A DNA stretch of 64,000 nucleotides from Marisa cornuarietis (GCA_004794655.1 SMMW01000019.1:3549501-3613500); one strand, 5' to 3'. Counted from the first letter of the stretch, positions 36,481-48,180 are shown. The notes: generated by a model not told the origin, from the sequence alone. A program made the numbers and translations.

Positions 36481-39109
36481 GTAGTTAATTTTAAACTACA
36501 CGAAGTATGTTTTTAAATAAAACAGATACATAGAAAAAAACACAGTATAAAAGAAAGAAGGAATAAAGAAAAAAAAGAAAGAAAGAGAAAAATTAAACAG
36601 GTAAGCGATGAATTGGCATACCTTCGAGCCTACTTTCCTGACAGCACAAGGTCACAGGAAATATCGAAGTTATTGCCTACTATCATAGCTCATGGTGAGA
36701 ATTTTAGTGTTCATACTCAATGGCTTGGATTTCACGAATGTAAACAGAGTTATTTACTCTGACTTTGGGAATTAGCATTTTGTAATGAGCTATAGTTCTT
36801 TGCTCTAAGCAATCATTTTAAAGTAATATTACATTTGGCTGAGCCTTCAGGTTTTTTGGGGGGTGGGTGGGGAAGCTTCGTCCGCCGATGTACTTGTCCA
36901 TAATCAAACATACAACGAGGTTTGCTTACCCCCAACCCAAAGGGTTCAATAAAATTATTTACCGGAGAGTTAAGCACGCCACATTCTTCATTTAAAACGA
37001 AACAACATGACATTAATAACAGCGAATGGCGTTAGAGACAAACGCTGTGTGGCTAACTAGAAATGACTGCCCTGAACATTACGGTCTGCGTTAATGTCGA
37101 GGATTAATTGTTACGGTGACATGGTGACACAAACATATAATACTTGAATGCCACGGGTTAAATACAAGCAACTAGTGTCAAAACACAAGAAGTTCATTAT
37201 AATCAGGGTTGTAATGCACACTGAATGAATGCAAATGTGTCATAAGATTTGTCTCATCTACTGACACATTGTCACGACCAAACGAGCTTGAAAAATGATA
37301 TGTGTTTAATAAAGAAAAGGTTATTATAGAGTTTCTACAATAGTTGAAATAAAGTATAATTATAAAGTAGCTGAAACCAATCTATTCTTTTTCCTGTTCT
37401 TCTATTTCGTAATTAGGGGACTGCGAAGATAAAAGTGGCGATCTCATAGGCAGATAAATGGCTCACCGTGACTATGGCAGGACCCATGCATTCTCTCCTA
37501 CACCTCCTTTTCTAACTTTTCATGAAAAATTATGTAGTCATGGTCCATAAAAAGGTATGATTAAATGTCTAATGGGAGTGCAATTTATTTTCCAGATGCC
37601 TGGGCTGCTGTGTAAATGTTAAGAAAGTGTCTCTTCCAAGATAAAGTGAGTTTCGTCTAGGCACGCGATCACCCAGAAGACCCCTTGAGACGAGGTGATG
37701 ATGTAAGGGATCCCATATTCTATAAAAAGCTCGCTGACGTCACTTCATCGCCTATAAATAAATATTGTCTTCTTTGATCGACTTTGTTTTCAGACATGCC
37801 TCGTAGGTGGGGTGAATGGCTAGATAGGGTCCTTAATTTATGTATGGATTTTTATGGTAACGAGAGAGGAGCACATGATTGCTATATTTTAAATTCCTTT
37901 CTCATCATCTCTTAAGCCGCCAACGCCAATGCCACACAATATGTAGCTCTGTGTGGGAGTTAAGTTCAAGGGAAGGAGAAACGGAGTACATCAACGCCAG
38001 TTTGGGGATGAACTGAACTGAACCAATAATGACTTTTCAGATCCTATTAAGAATAACGATTGAAGTTTCACTTACGGTCCTAAACATTAGTCTCAGCGTT
38101 AGTCCGAGGGGCTCTAATATAGCTCTGATAAAGGGGTGAACGACAATCTGCTCAAGTGTGTCAGGTCAAAATATTATTTCTTGCGCATATATCTTTGTTC
38201 TGGTTTTCTTTGAGTATCTAAACCTTATCACCTTATGACTATAACACACGACAAAATCTCTGCTGACAACTCAGCAGCTGTCCTGAGAATTATTAGTTTT
38301 GACAAAGGAGTTTGTCATGAAACAATTCGCTGTTTGTGTGCTTTTGCACATCGCACAACGCGTGACCTGTGAAGTTTAAAATGCTACAGATTTACAGATA
38401 AACTATAAACAGCCTTAGATAAATGAATCATTAATAAATTGGTGGACTGCTAACACCAAGGAAAATTATTCGTTGTTTCTTTAAATCTGTTATTTATCGT
38501 TCGTTACGAATGTCCTATTCTGACCAGAAGAAACTATATGACACTACTTTGTTTCTTCATAACAAAGGCGGATTGGTCTGAGTGCGAAGTTTGTGATCGG
38601 CGTCAAAAACAAGGAGTCCCTGCCGGAGAAAGTTGAGAACAATCATTTTCATGGTGTGAAGGTACCGACTTCTACACTCTCTTCAATGGCTATAGAAGTC
38701 AACGGGTGACACTTAGAAATTACCCAACAGCACGTCTGTTAGAAGGGTTTTGTGTTCGCTGTTTTTTCACAAACAAACTCAAGGTCTAGCACAGTTTGCC
38801 AAGCTGTTCTCTCAGTTTACAGTTTTACCACCTACGCTCTAACAATCGCTCAAAAAAAAAAAACTGTCTGCGCGACTTAGTTTTCTGCAAATATCGTTTC
38901 TGAACGACGCTGACTGGAGAGGAATGCACATAGACCTGCGTCATTAATTGCAGCGCGTCCATTGTATTAATTATCAGTTACACTGAGTGCTGATGATTAC
39001 TAGATAGAGGGTACAATTAATAGCGTTACCGAGAATGGTGCAACGAGGAAAGGTGGAGGGGGGAGATGTAAGAATCAACACGAACAAAACCTTTTTACAA
39101 GCCAGTCAC
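36481..39109. other. Gene-poor intergenic DNA
   Basis: Purine-rich patch at 36540-36600; no exons or RNA genes recognised on either strand. Confidence 0.4.
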
Positions 39110-39290
39110 ACAGTGAAGGTTGGCTGTCCTGAGTTCAGCTCTCAGCTCGAACACGCTGCTCTTTTTCTGCATGTGGCATCTGTTTACAGGTCTGGGTGCC
39201 TTGCCGTGATATAGCCTTAGTTGCTGGCTCGGCGTAAAACACTAATATGCGCTATAAAAATCTTCACTATTATTATTATTATTATTATCC
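39110..39290 (+). mobile_element. SINE with LINE-type 3' tail
   Basis: The head carries TTGGCTGTCCTGAGTTCAGC (B-box-like), also seen at 46514. The body reads CCTTAGTTGCTGGCTCGGCG, and the 3' end AATATGCGCTATAAAAATCT then TCAC(TAT)n. That tail is almost identical to the 3' end of the LINE at 24936-26470, which suggests mobilisation by it. Confidence 0.7.
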
Positions 39291-40285
39291 CCCCAACTTT
39301 TTAGAAGAGTGAATCAAACTCAGACAACTCAATGGGCACAAAAGTAAAGCATAGAAATTTAAGTAATTAAAATTAAAATCTCCCCCAGTACTTCTAACAC
39401 CAACAACTACTACATTCAACACAATCAGAAAACAACAGCCACGTTACCAGATTCCAACACACCTACCTACCCCCTGCGAAACTTATTATCATCATTAACT
39501 GTGCACTTGCATTAATACTTTGTCCTGCACATTTGCACCAAATGGGCATACCATCTGTTTGTATTTTTATGCATGCACAGAAGTGGCCTCTTTTAGTATA
39601 TTCCCACCACCCCACTCAATCGTTGCAAGATAAAAAAAAAAGTATTACGCCTAGGTAATAGCTACCAGATTATAACATATCACAAATGACCCACAAAGGG
39701 GAGAAAAAAAATGTGATGCAAAAATAAAATCCTGATACCGCCACAAACGAAACAATTTCTGACAAAAGAAAAAAAAGTAAATTTGTTAGGTGTGTCAAAA
39801 CCTGTAGCTGCAAATTGCTTAATTAAAGGCTAACTACTCAATGCCCCCCTGGCACTGAGAGGAGGACATTAGCGTTAATGTTTCTCGCCACCCTTAAAAT
39901 ATCCAGCGGTCTATTAGCCAATTTGGAAATGAGCGTCAGCCATTAGTGCCGATGGTGGGTGCCCCGTTACTGCTCCGAACTGCAAACATAATTCGTCCAA
40001 AAGTCAGCGTACTTAATGCAAGCCCCACCTGCTGGTGATCGTCAATAAACACAACAGCCGCATGTCGTCCCCTGGCGGCGGCTGCGACTGCTTACATGGA
40101 GATACGCCTAATGGATTTAGGCACACATTTCCCAATGAGCTTTTTCTTAATTATTCAATAAGTTTTATCTTATATTGTATTTGTGTGACGACTCGCACTT
40201 TTCCCCATCATCCTATTCAAGCACTAAATGAAGCCTTTAATAAAGATTTTATTTGGGGGGAAAAGGTGTCTTGAACATAAAATAA

Positions 40286-40306
40286 AATGTGTGTGTGTGT
40301 GTGTTT
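40286..40306. repeat. (GT)n microsatellite
   Basis: Short pure GT run. Confidence 0.85.
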
Positions 40307-40453
40307 TAACTCGACCAGTGTGCATTTATAGTAAATGCAAAAGTTATTGTTCGAGTCTGGGTTTTATTTTTGGACAGATTGACTGAGCAGAAAACGTTGA
40401 ATCCCAAAGGAAGTTCTTTTCTCGTAAAGCTGTTGGCTCTCAAATAAGAACGG

Positions 40454-41308
40454 TAGGTAAAGGGTAAAGATCATCCCCTAACCTGTTCGTTGAGGGGTGA
40501 GGTTTTAGAGACCTTACTTTTCTAAGGGCCAGCTGTATGTGAGGGCGGGGCACATCTCCTCTCCCTCGATCCTTGCCTTCCCCAACCCTTTAAGGAGTCA
40601 AGTACCCATACCCGGCAGATGACCCGACTTGGTTTGTGTAACAAGTCCTGACCAGACTTGAGAGTAAAATTTGTCATGTTGAACCTGTTGAGGTGAGGGT
40701 ATGCCTATATCAATTTTTGTCTTTAAATGGTGGAGTTTGAGAGAGTGATTTTATAATTTTTTGCATGAGATAAATAGATGAAGGTATGTTATTGTTGTGG
40801 GGGGATGTTTAGACATTGATATATTTTGGGTTAAAGATGGTTATTTTCTGTCTAGGTTTTGGGGTTTCTTTTTATTCGTTCTTCTGGATATCAACTGCGT
40901 GTCCGTCGGCAGTCGGAACTGGGAAGTACTTAAATTCGGAAAGGACAGCGCCAGGACAAGAGACAGTTGTGTGTGTTTTGTGTTTTGTTTCTTTCTTTTC
41001 TGGAGAGACTGGTTGCGGAGGACTGCGCCTTCAGGAGTGAAGGAACATTGGATTTCATTGGAGATTGAACTATAAATGAACCTATTGAATTCCTGACTGA
41101 AAAGGGAACTAAACTGGGTGTTGCCTTGAATTTAGATTTTAGTTTTTTTGTTGTTATTAATTATTTTTTCTTATCTTTAAATTAACTGTTGTTTTGTTAT
41201 GATCTCGTCTGAAAGTCACTGTAGAGTGCACGAGACAATCGGGTATTGAGCCAGCGCGCTCTTTGTTCGGAGGCCAGCGCTCTAACAACTCGGCTATCCG
41301 CTTTCCCA
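40454..41308 (-). mobile_element. tRNA-derived SINE (copy 2), split by an insertion of about 600 bp
   Basis: 40454-40640 and 41232-41308 match the left and right parts of the SINE at 11745-12037. Examples are the TTTTAGAGACC...GGGCCAGCT block, then the tRNA-like head with GCCAGCGCTCTAAC. The material between (about 40643-41230) is absent from copy 1. Degenerate flanks AATAAGAACGG and AATAACAGCGA may be the old target duplication. Confidence 0.7.
40643..41230. mobile_element. Unidentified insertion inside the SINE, possibly a solo LTR or short element
   Basis: It interrupts the SINE, starts near TGTGTAACAAG and ends near GAGACA (TG...CA termini), and contains a TATAAAT near 41072. No reverse transcriptase or transposase and no clear target duplication, so the class is open. 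Confidence 0.3.
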
Positions 41309-41768
41309 ATAACAGCGAAAGAAAAGTAGATGTCCGGATGCATGACGGAAGTCTGTGGAAAAAAAAATTATTCATCACTACATCTACCTTTGTCCATGTG
41401 CAGTGTGGGGGCGTACCTGCTCTTTACTCGACCCATTTCCCGGCAACCACCTTCAGCGATTTGCTCGTTCTCTGGCGTCTTCATTTTCGGTTAATGTATC
41501 AGTCGAGGAAACCTTAGAGTAAGAGACTCTTTTAAAGAAATAGTTTTCTATTGATTAGGTAAAGTACAGTGCAAGAGACTTTTTCCCTAATCTAGGCGAA
41601 TAGCTCCATCACTACAAACTCAGAAAGAGATCAACGCAAGAGACGTCAGCTTAGTTGATGGATACAGTCACCTTACAAAGAGCTGAGGGAGCTGAGGAAC
41701 AAATGTTAATTAGGTATATCTAGACGTTCTGTGCACGGTCATGTTTGTAGGCGAGAACAGAGGGAAAC

Positions 41769-41840
<72 letters not shown>
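41769..41840. repeat. (GAT)n microsatellite, about 23 units
   Basis: A pure GAT array beginning about 50 bp past the donor of the last KDZ exon. Read on the minus strand it would encode a poly-histidine tract if the donor were not used. Confidence 0.95.
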
Positions 41841-41889
41841 ATAAGACAGAGAAAAATACAGTGAGTGAAACAATGCAAATAATACTCAC

Positions 41890-41964
41890 ATTTTCAGACA
41901 ACACTAGCTGACTTCCATCAGTTGCATGGTCTTTTGAGTTAAACGCAATGTCTTCTTTGACCAC
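41890..41964 (-). CDS. KDZ-like gene exon 8 (last recognised)
   Basis: Acceptor TAATATAG and donor GTGAGT; 75 nt, phase 0 to 0: VVKEDIAFNSKDHATDGSQL then VLSEN. If the donor is skipped the frame runs into the GAT array as poly-His and stops. Confidence 0.6.
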
Positions 41965-44699
41965 CTATATTAGATAAAAAAAATTGTTTGTATGGTAAAT
42001 ACATCTTTATACATTTCTATTATTACTGTTATTACTACCTGGTGCATAAAATTAAAAAACTGACATCCACAACCTCTACTACCCTGCAATAATTAAAGTC
42101 CATTTCCTGAATATTAAGAACTTACATGACAGGCAGGACAACTAGTTCCATCATCAAGATCTGGATCAATGTGTTGCACCTGCTGCAACTGGTACTCATG
42201 ACGCATGTACATCGTAAATGCTTCTGTTACGAGGGCCTGATACACTCCATTAACCTGCAATGCACACACAAGCTTAGGCCAAACTAATAACAATAATAAA
42301 AAATATAAAGTAATGATGAAACGGGATGCCAAAAGCAACTTTCTGCACTAGTGAATGACTTGTCTATAAGAGCTCATAAATGGAACTTTCCGAGCTAACA
42401 CATATAACATTGCAAATGCAATCATTCACACAGAGGACCTGTAGCTGCTAATTTACAAAGTGCAAATAAAAACATATGGAATAAGTTTGTGGGATACATC
42501 CTGAATCACTATGTAGTCCAGGAAGAAAATGGAATACTAGTTAAGAACCACAAACAGTCAGCCCTGGATGTCCACTTACTTAAAAACTTGTACTACTGGC
42601 ATTCTAATCAAATATCAACATGGACCAGTGACTGATATTACATTATGTGATTCAAATGTCTCGTTACCCTAAAAGTGCTCAATTACTAGAGGTAACAATA
42701 ATGAAACTGAAAACAAATTTGAAAAAAGGCCACAACAAACCTTCTTGCTGCTCATGTTCTCTATCTTGCTAAGTCGGGTTGCCAACGCGTTGACAAACCC
42801 CTTCACTGACACCTGGCATTCAAGTACTAATGCACGCAACCACTCCATGACATCCAGTTTAAATGCAACAGACGGTATTTCTGGGGAAGAACCCCAAAGG
42901 CGATGGCGTAGTAATGTAATGGTGTCACTTTCACATGAGCAGAATTCAAAAGTAAACAGCTGTGGGCCACCTACACATAAACAAGCACATTTTCATTGAT
43001 AAGGTACCAAACCATACTATACCTAGAACATCATTTTTACTGTCATTTTCTTTTCTTCTTACAGTAAACAAGTTTATATTTTACCTCTCATTCCAATCAC
43101 AGTGATTTCCCTTGTACGTTTTGCACAAGTTGGTACCTTGTGATTGCTATGCACGAGCACAGGTAAGTTGGCTGCATACGGCACAAGACAACATCCCTGA
43201 GGAAAAAAAAAGAAAATCCTTTAATAATTTTCATGTTCAAATGAAGCTGTCAAAAAAATGAAGTTGACATCCACATAAAATATTGTGTTGCAGATGTATT
43301 TACTCCTCAACCCCAAAATACTAAGTGTTCCTTACATTCCATATTTCTGGGCTATGAAATACAGCATTCTTGTGACGCTCAAGAAAGTCGTCCTCACAGA
43401 AAAGTGCATGGCTGCCACAATCCAAGCAGCGGATTGTTGGTAAATTGAAGCCACAACAGATACACTGGCTTTGATCTGGAAAAGCACATAGCTCAGTGTG
43501 CACCACCAGCAGTTCCTGACGTATCTGTTCCCATTTGTCAGAACGATTTACTTTCTTCTTCCAGTACGAGCTTACTCCATTTTCTGGATCTATGACATTA
43601 AGAAGAAAATCTGTTATTTTTAAAACTTATGTGCATGAATGTTTTAGGTTTTTAGGTTGATGTTGTTTTATACAGAATTACTATAGCATTACAAAAGATG
43701 GCCTTTACAATAATGTATGTAGGCGGTGCTCTTGATGCAAACATAGAAAACACAAAACTGTCACCCGTTTACTAAAGGCAGCTCATTCATGGCAAATCCT
43801 TCATACATACCCATTGCTATAGAATCAAATGCATCCATGCATGATGTTGCTGGGACTGGTTCCTGTGAGGAAACAGCAACAACTGTGTCTTGTTCTTGTC
43901 GCTGCTCTTTACCGCTTTCTATGATATTAAGAAGAAAATCTATTATTTTTAAAACTCCTGTATATGAATGTTTTGGGGATTTTAGGTTGATGTTGTTTTG
44001 TAGATATTTACTACAGCATTATGTAAGATGGTCTTTACAATAATCTAGAGCAGGCAAAGCTCCCGATACAAAAATACAAAAACAAAACAAAAAACTGTCT
44101 CCAGTTTACTATAGACAGTTTATTAATGGCAAATCCTTCATACATACCCATTGCTATAGAATCAAATGCATCCATGCATGATGTCGCTGGGACTGGTTGC
44201 TGTGAGGAAACAGCAACAACTGTGTCTTGTTCTTGTCGCTGCTCTTTACCGCTTTCTATGATATATTAAGAAGAAAATCTATTATTTTTAAAACTCCTGT
44301 ATATGAATGTTTTGGGGGTTTTAGGTTGATGTTGTTTTGTAGATATTTACTACAGCATTATGTAAGATGGTCTTTACAATAATCTAGAGCAGGCAAAGCT
44401 CCCGATACAAAAATACAAAAAAACAAAAACAAAACAAAAAACTGTCTCCAGTTTACTATAGGCAGTTCATTAATGGCAAATTCTTCATACATACCCACGG
44501 CTATAGAATCAAGTGCATCCATGCATGATGTCGCTGGGATCGGTTGCTGCGAGGAAGCAGGAAACAAAAAGGAGCCTTGTACCTCTTTAATGGTCACCAT
44601 TCGTCCTGTCAAGGGGTTGATCGTCTTTATTTTCATTTTCTTTTCCTTGGGACGTTTTCTTATTACGCTATATCCACCGCCATTCTTGAACTTGGGCAT
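41890..44699 (-). CDS. KDZ (Kyakuja-Dileera-Zisupton) transposase-like protein, N-terminal zinc-cluster region only
   Basis: Eight exons totalling 407 codons with matching phases at every join. The N-terminus is basic (RKRPKEKKMKIK, a likely nuclear signal). The sequence then follows the order of animal KDZ proteins: a CxC-type zinc cluster (QCICCGFNLPTIRCLDCGSH then ALFCEDDFLERHKNAVFHSP), an ITVIGMRGGPQLFTFEFCSC segment with a second Cys pair, LLRHRLW and the ALVLECQVSVKGFVNAL helix, and DDGTSCPACH. In known KDZ elements an RNase-H-like catalytic domain follows; none is visible here. The gene either continues beyond recognition to the left, is a truncated transposon, or has been co-opted. 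Open frames and intact splice sites throughout argue against old decay. Confidence 0.8.
42126..42254 (-). CDS. KDZ-like gene exon 7 (CPACH motif)
   Basis: Acceptor ATTGCAG and donor GTAAGT; 129 nt, phase 0 to 0. It reads VNGVYQALVTEAFTMYMRHE and ends DDGTSCPACH; the C-P-A-C motif normally directly precedes the KDZ catalytic region. Confidence 0.78.
42741..42970 (-). CDS. KDZ-like gene exon 6
   Basis: Acceptor TGTGTAG and donor GTTTGT; 230 nt, phase 1 to 0. It includes GPQLFTFEFCSCESDTITLL, a RHRLWGSSPEIPS segment and DVMEWLRALVLECQVSVKGF, matching the KDZ segment after the zinc cluster. Confidence 0.78.
43085..43196 (-). CDS. KDZ-like gene exon 5
   Basis: Strong T-rich tract plus CCTCAG acceptor and GTAAAA donor; 112 nt, phase 0 to 1: GCCLVPYAANLPVLVHSNHK and on to REITVIGMR. 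Confidence 0.72.
43336..43589 (-). CDS. KDZ-like gene exon 4 (CxC zinc cluster)
   Basis: Acceptor GTCATAG and donor GTAAGG; 254 nt, phase 1 to 0. It encodes the Cys/His cluster with C-x2-C pairs in CICC and RCLDC, then FCEDD and two His, ending VFHSPEIWN. The 'H-x-P-E-x-W' ending is typical of KDZ CxC domains. Confidence 0.82.
43811..43918 (-). CDS. KDZ-like gene exon 3 (36 codons, duplicated exon)
   Basis: Same length, phase (1 to 1), acceptor and donor as exon 2; one Q to E change in SSQEPVPATS. Skipping either copy keeps the frame. Confidence 0.75.
44148..44255 (-). CDS. KDZ-like gene exon 2 (36 codons, duplicated exon)
   Basis: Acceptor ATCATAG and donor GTATGT, phase 1 to 1: ESGKEQRQEQDTVVAVSSQQ then PVPATSCMDAFDSIAM. 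Differs by one residue from exon 3. Confidence 0.75.
44495..44699 (-). CDS. KDZ-like gene exon 1 (start codon)
   Basis: MPKFKNGGGYSVIRKRPKEK begins the frame; it ends with SSQQPIPATSCMDALDSIAV before a GTATGT donor, phase 1. The last part is one of three tandem copies of the SCMDAxDSIA peptide. Confidence 0.78.
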
Positions 44700-44819
44700 T
44701 GTACCTACACACGATTAATGCAAATACATTTAATATTGAAAATAAAACAGAAAGAGCCAAATTGTCATGATACTATAATAATGGGTATCTATGACGAGGT
44801 ATGACGCAGTGAAATAATT

Positions 44820-45075
44820 TTACTTACCTCTATTAGAACAAGAAAACAGAAATATAAGCAATCCTGTTACTGTGTACTGAACGGCGGAAGACCCAAAACC
44901 GGAAGTATATCTCACTGTATAAGTACCAATGAATTTTTATTTATAACGTCTCTACCTACATAAAATTATAATAAAACATAAATACGACTATACCAAACAA
45001 AATTTGCAGTCTCTATGCGATGTCGATTCATTCAATAACCCTACAAAGCGTGACGTCGCCATATTGAATAACGTA
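44820..45075 (-). promoter_or_regulatory. Candidate promoter of the KDZ-like gene
   Basis: Just upstream of the start codon lie a TGACGTCG (7/8 match to the CRE palindrome, 45051-45058), a GCCATATTG (YY1-like) and an ATTGG (inverted CCAAT) near 45080. This is motif evidence only. Confidence 0.35.
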
Positions 45076-45198
45076 GCTTTTGATTGGTAAACTACTGTCA
45101 CGTGACATATTCTTAGGATAGGAGAATACGGTGTACCGAGTGCCGTATGCTGGCGGTATTTTACGGACTCTGAGTGCGGATTTAGCCAGGACAATAAG

Positions 45199-45199
45199 G

Positions 45200-45234
<35 letters not shown>
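45199..45234. repeat. (GAT)n microsatellite
   Basis: Short, nearly pure GAT array upstream of the KDZ-like gene. Confidence 0.9.
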
Positions 45235-45239
45235 CCAAA

Positions 45240-46500
45240 AAGCAAAAAAAAAAAACCACCCAAAAACAAAAAATAAAAAGCTGGTGGAAGAAGTGGTCTA
45301 CAGCTGGAGACGACTTTCCTCTTTCATAGAACAAGCAAAATCAGAGATACACAGCGTATCAAAAAGCGCAGGGTAACAGGAGACACCAAAGTCAACGTAA
45401 ATCTAGGAACGAGACAAACACGACAGAGCAGCTCCCACAAGCTCGTCAGTTTAGCGATGGCACATGAGTCTCATCTAGTCGGGGGAAATAAAATCTTACT
45501 CTTAGCTTTATTCAATTATTGGAGAAAAAAAACAGCTACCCTACTAGTCCTTTTAGACGTTAAAGCGATCCTTTCAACGTAAAGGCCATTTTACAGTTTT
45601 TTTCCTTCTTCCTCTTTAGATCACGCACAACGATCCTGTCTTCGTCGAGAATATTTTCTTTTCTTTTCTTTTAGAGCTTCTTTGAATGACTTGGCAGGCC
45701 ACAACCTTCCTGTACTGACTTGGCAAGAAACGTCCCTTCTTTTCGACACTCTTCGTGATCTATTTCTGTGCGCTTGCATTTCTCTCTGCAAAACTTTCTC
45801 AAGCATTTCTAGAAACACATTCTCCATTCCCCTCCTCTACCTCTTCCGGATTCTAGATTATAAATTTTTTCCAAAAATCTGTTTGAAACTTGAAAGCTGT
45901 TCGGGCCTTAGCTACGTCTTCAAACAGTTCTGAACACACAAGTTAAGAACACGGCACTAAAGGTAACCGCGAAATATGTCCATTAGTCATCGTCATAATA
46001 ATCTTCAAACCGTTTACTTGCATTTGGAAGGCATGATCGTCACTAGAATTATGTTTTAAGCGCGAGAACCAAATTAAATCAATATGTTTCCATGGACGGA
46101 GGAGCCTCCATACCAGAACAGCTTCGTGACATGATATCCTTCGCTTGACATCAGCTCCAAGAGTACACGGAAGCCACTTCACGCGTACTAAACGTTTCCT
46201 TTTATTTTAGTCTAATATATTTAGTTCAAACGTTGAATTCTTCGCATGGCACATTAATCAAACAACATGACACAGCTTTACCAAAACAAACGCGTTTCAG
46301 TCTATGGAGAAAGTCGCCATACCTGTTTGACATGTTACAGCCACGCAGACAGATCTTCACAAAAGACACTGCTATTCTATCTTCATCCTTATTCTATATT
46401 TCAAAGTTTTTATGCATGATGTTCAAATATATATATATATATAGCTTTCTTGCCAGTCTATGATTTCTACACGCTCTCATGCAATTTTTTTTTCAAATCA
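45240..46500. other. Intergenic DNA, nothing recognised
   Basis: Only short uncorroborated open frames and a TA run at 46426-46442. Confidence 0.4.
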
Positions 46501-46509
46501 AGACACCAA

Positions 46510-46615
46510 TACAGGGAGGATTGGCTGTCCTGGGTTCAGATCTCGTCTAGGGCACGCCGTTTTTTCTCTGCGTGGGGCTGGCTGCTTTGCCTTAGTTGCT
46601 GGCTTGGTGTACATC
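46510..46615 (+). mobile_element. SINE head fragment
   Basis: Shares TTGGCTGTCCTGRGTTCAG, the ACGCYGYTYTTTYTCTGC block and CCTTAGTTGCTGGCT with the SINE at 39110-39290; the LINE-derived tail is missing. Confidence 0.65.
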
Positions 46616-47504
46616 AGTTCCCTCCCATTCCATTCCAATCAATAGTTCAAATATACAGTACAGTTTTGTTTCTGTCAAAATTATTGATGCATAACAATAT
46701 TTTCACTACAAAAATTCCAATTTTAAGTAATCGAGCTGTTCATAAAGACAATGAATACTATACTAACAAAAGGAAATCTGTAACTTGGATATATGTTCTT
46801 TTGCATTCGTCCTGGTATGTATTATGTATGTGTGTATTATTATTATTATTGTCTGTGTGTTTATATTTTTTCGTCAAGCGTTTTTGAGCTAACCAATGAT
46901 GGTGGGATAAAACGCTTTAAAAATCAACTTCTTCTTTTTATTATTAGTAGTAGTGTCCTTTACTAATGCCCAAAAACTAAATTATAATTATGTACAAAAA
47001 ATTCAAATAGAAACATAACCTTGTTTATATCTAGATAAAATATTTACAAATCCAGTGCATTAATCCCTTTATCATCATTTACTTGCACTACATGCATACT
47101 GCTGTTTCTCCTGTTCATTCAACAGTCTCTCATTTCATTGAGAATCTAATCTCACCTAGCTTACAACACTGTCATATTCAAACTCCAGTTCACTACCAAA
47201 CTAAGCACAGTCTACGCAGATTTAACAATGAATGGGATAATTCATTTAAACCAAGTATAAACTGGCATTGATAACCAAAGATACACCACTAAGATATCAA
47301 AATGGAGCATATGGCGTCAATCCAAGGATTCCAGTGAATGCCTTATGTATGTCTATCAGATGCAATACAACACACAAACCTTTTTTTTTTAAAAAAAGGA
47401 TGTTAAGAGTGATACCGTATACTTACACAATTTACCAATAGTCTAGGTATACAATAGAATCCCTGATATTCACCTTTAATTATGCATATATACGAAGGTC
47501 GTCC

Positions 47505-47767
47505 ACAATACAAGTTCAGTTCTGAATTGAAGTTGAGTTGTGCGCTCTCTGACATGCATGCCAACACCTACCCACTCTCCTTTACATACAATACTGTCCC
47601 ATATATTAATCATGATTCTCTGGACTCTTCTAGGAAAAGATAACTAGTCTTTATGTCTTAAAAGAAAAAGAGAATAAATATGAAAATATTGATAAGGTTG
47701 CAGAGTCAGTTCCTTACTTCTGAATGAAAAAACATTCTTGCTACAAGTGTTGCACTATGACACTTCC
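47505..47767. repeat. Diverged direct repeat, copy A
   Basis: Aligns along its length with 50612-50852. Shared blocks include CCACAATACAAG, CTCTGACA, AGTCAGTTCCTT, TTCTGAA and AAAACATTCT, and CTATGACACTT at the end. Identity unknown. Confidence 0.7.
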
Positions 47768-47864
47768 CTACAGTGGATCTACTAGACATCTGTTTGACCC
47801 ATTCTGAACAATGCTCTGGGACACCAAAGCTCTGTCTTTCAGTTGAGCATCACTGTACAATCAC

Positions 47865-48180
47865 ACATGAAGGCGTACACATAGGCACATTCGCATTCAC
47901 ACATAAACACTTGGACACATATCCTCACATATGCATATACACACATACGAACATGCACACATTCACATATGAAAATATTTGCATATACGCAAACTTACAC
48001 AAATACACACATACGCAAGTACACATTCGCTCATGCATGCATACACATTCACACATACGCACATGCATGTTCAGACATACAAACATGCATACGCGTTGAC
48101 ACAAACAGACGCCAGAACGCACGTTCACCCTTCCCTACACGTACATACATACATACACACAAGCATATTCACGCAAAGAG
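47865..48180. repeat. Degenerate CACATA/CGCACA-rich simple sequence
   Basis: Imperfect 6-12 bp units of the CACACATACGCA type over about 300 bp. Overlapping open frames on both strands with His/Thr or Cys/Val runs are artefacts of it. Confidence 0.9.

Larger units (their letters stand above)
43590..44600. repeat. Tandem triplication of about 340 bp covering a KDZ-gene exon and its intron
   Basis: GGCAAATYCTTCATACATAC recurs at 43791, 44128 and 44474 (spacings 337 and 346). The intron text between (TTAGGTTGATGTTGTTTT, GATGGYCTTTACAATAATST) is also repeated, so whole genomic units were duplicated. Confidence 0.93.
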
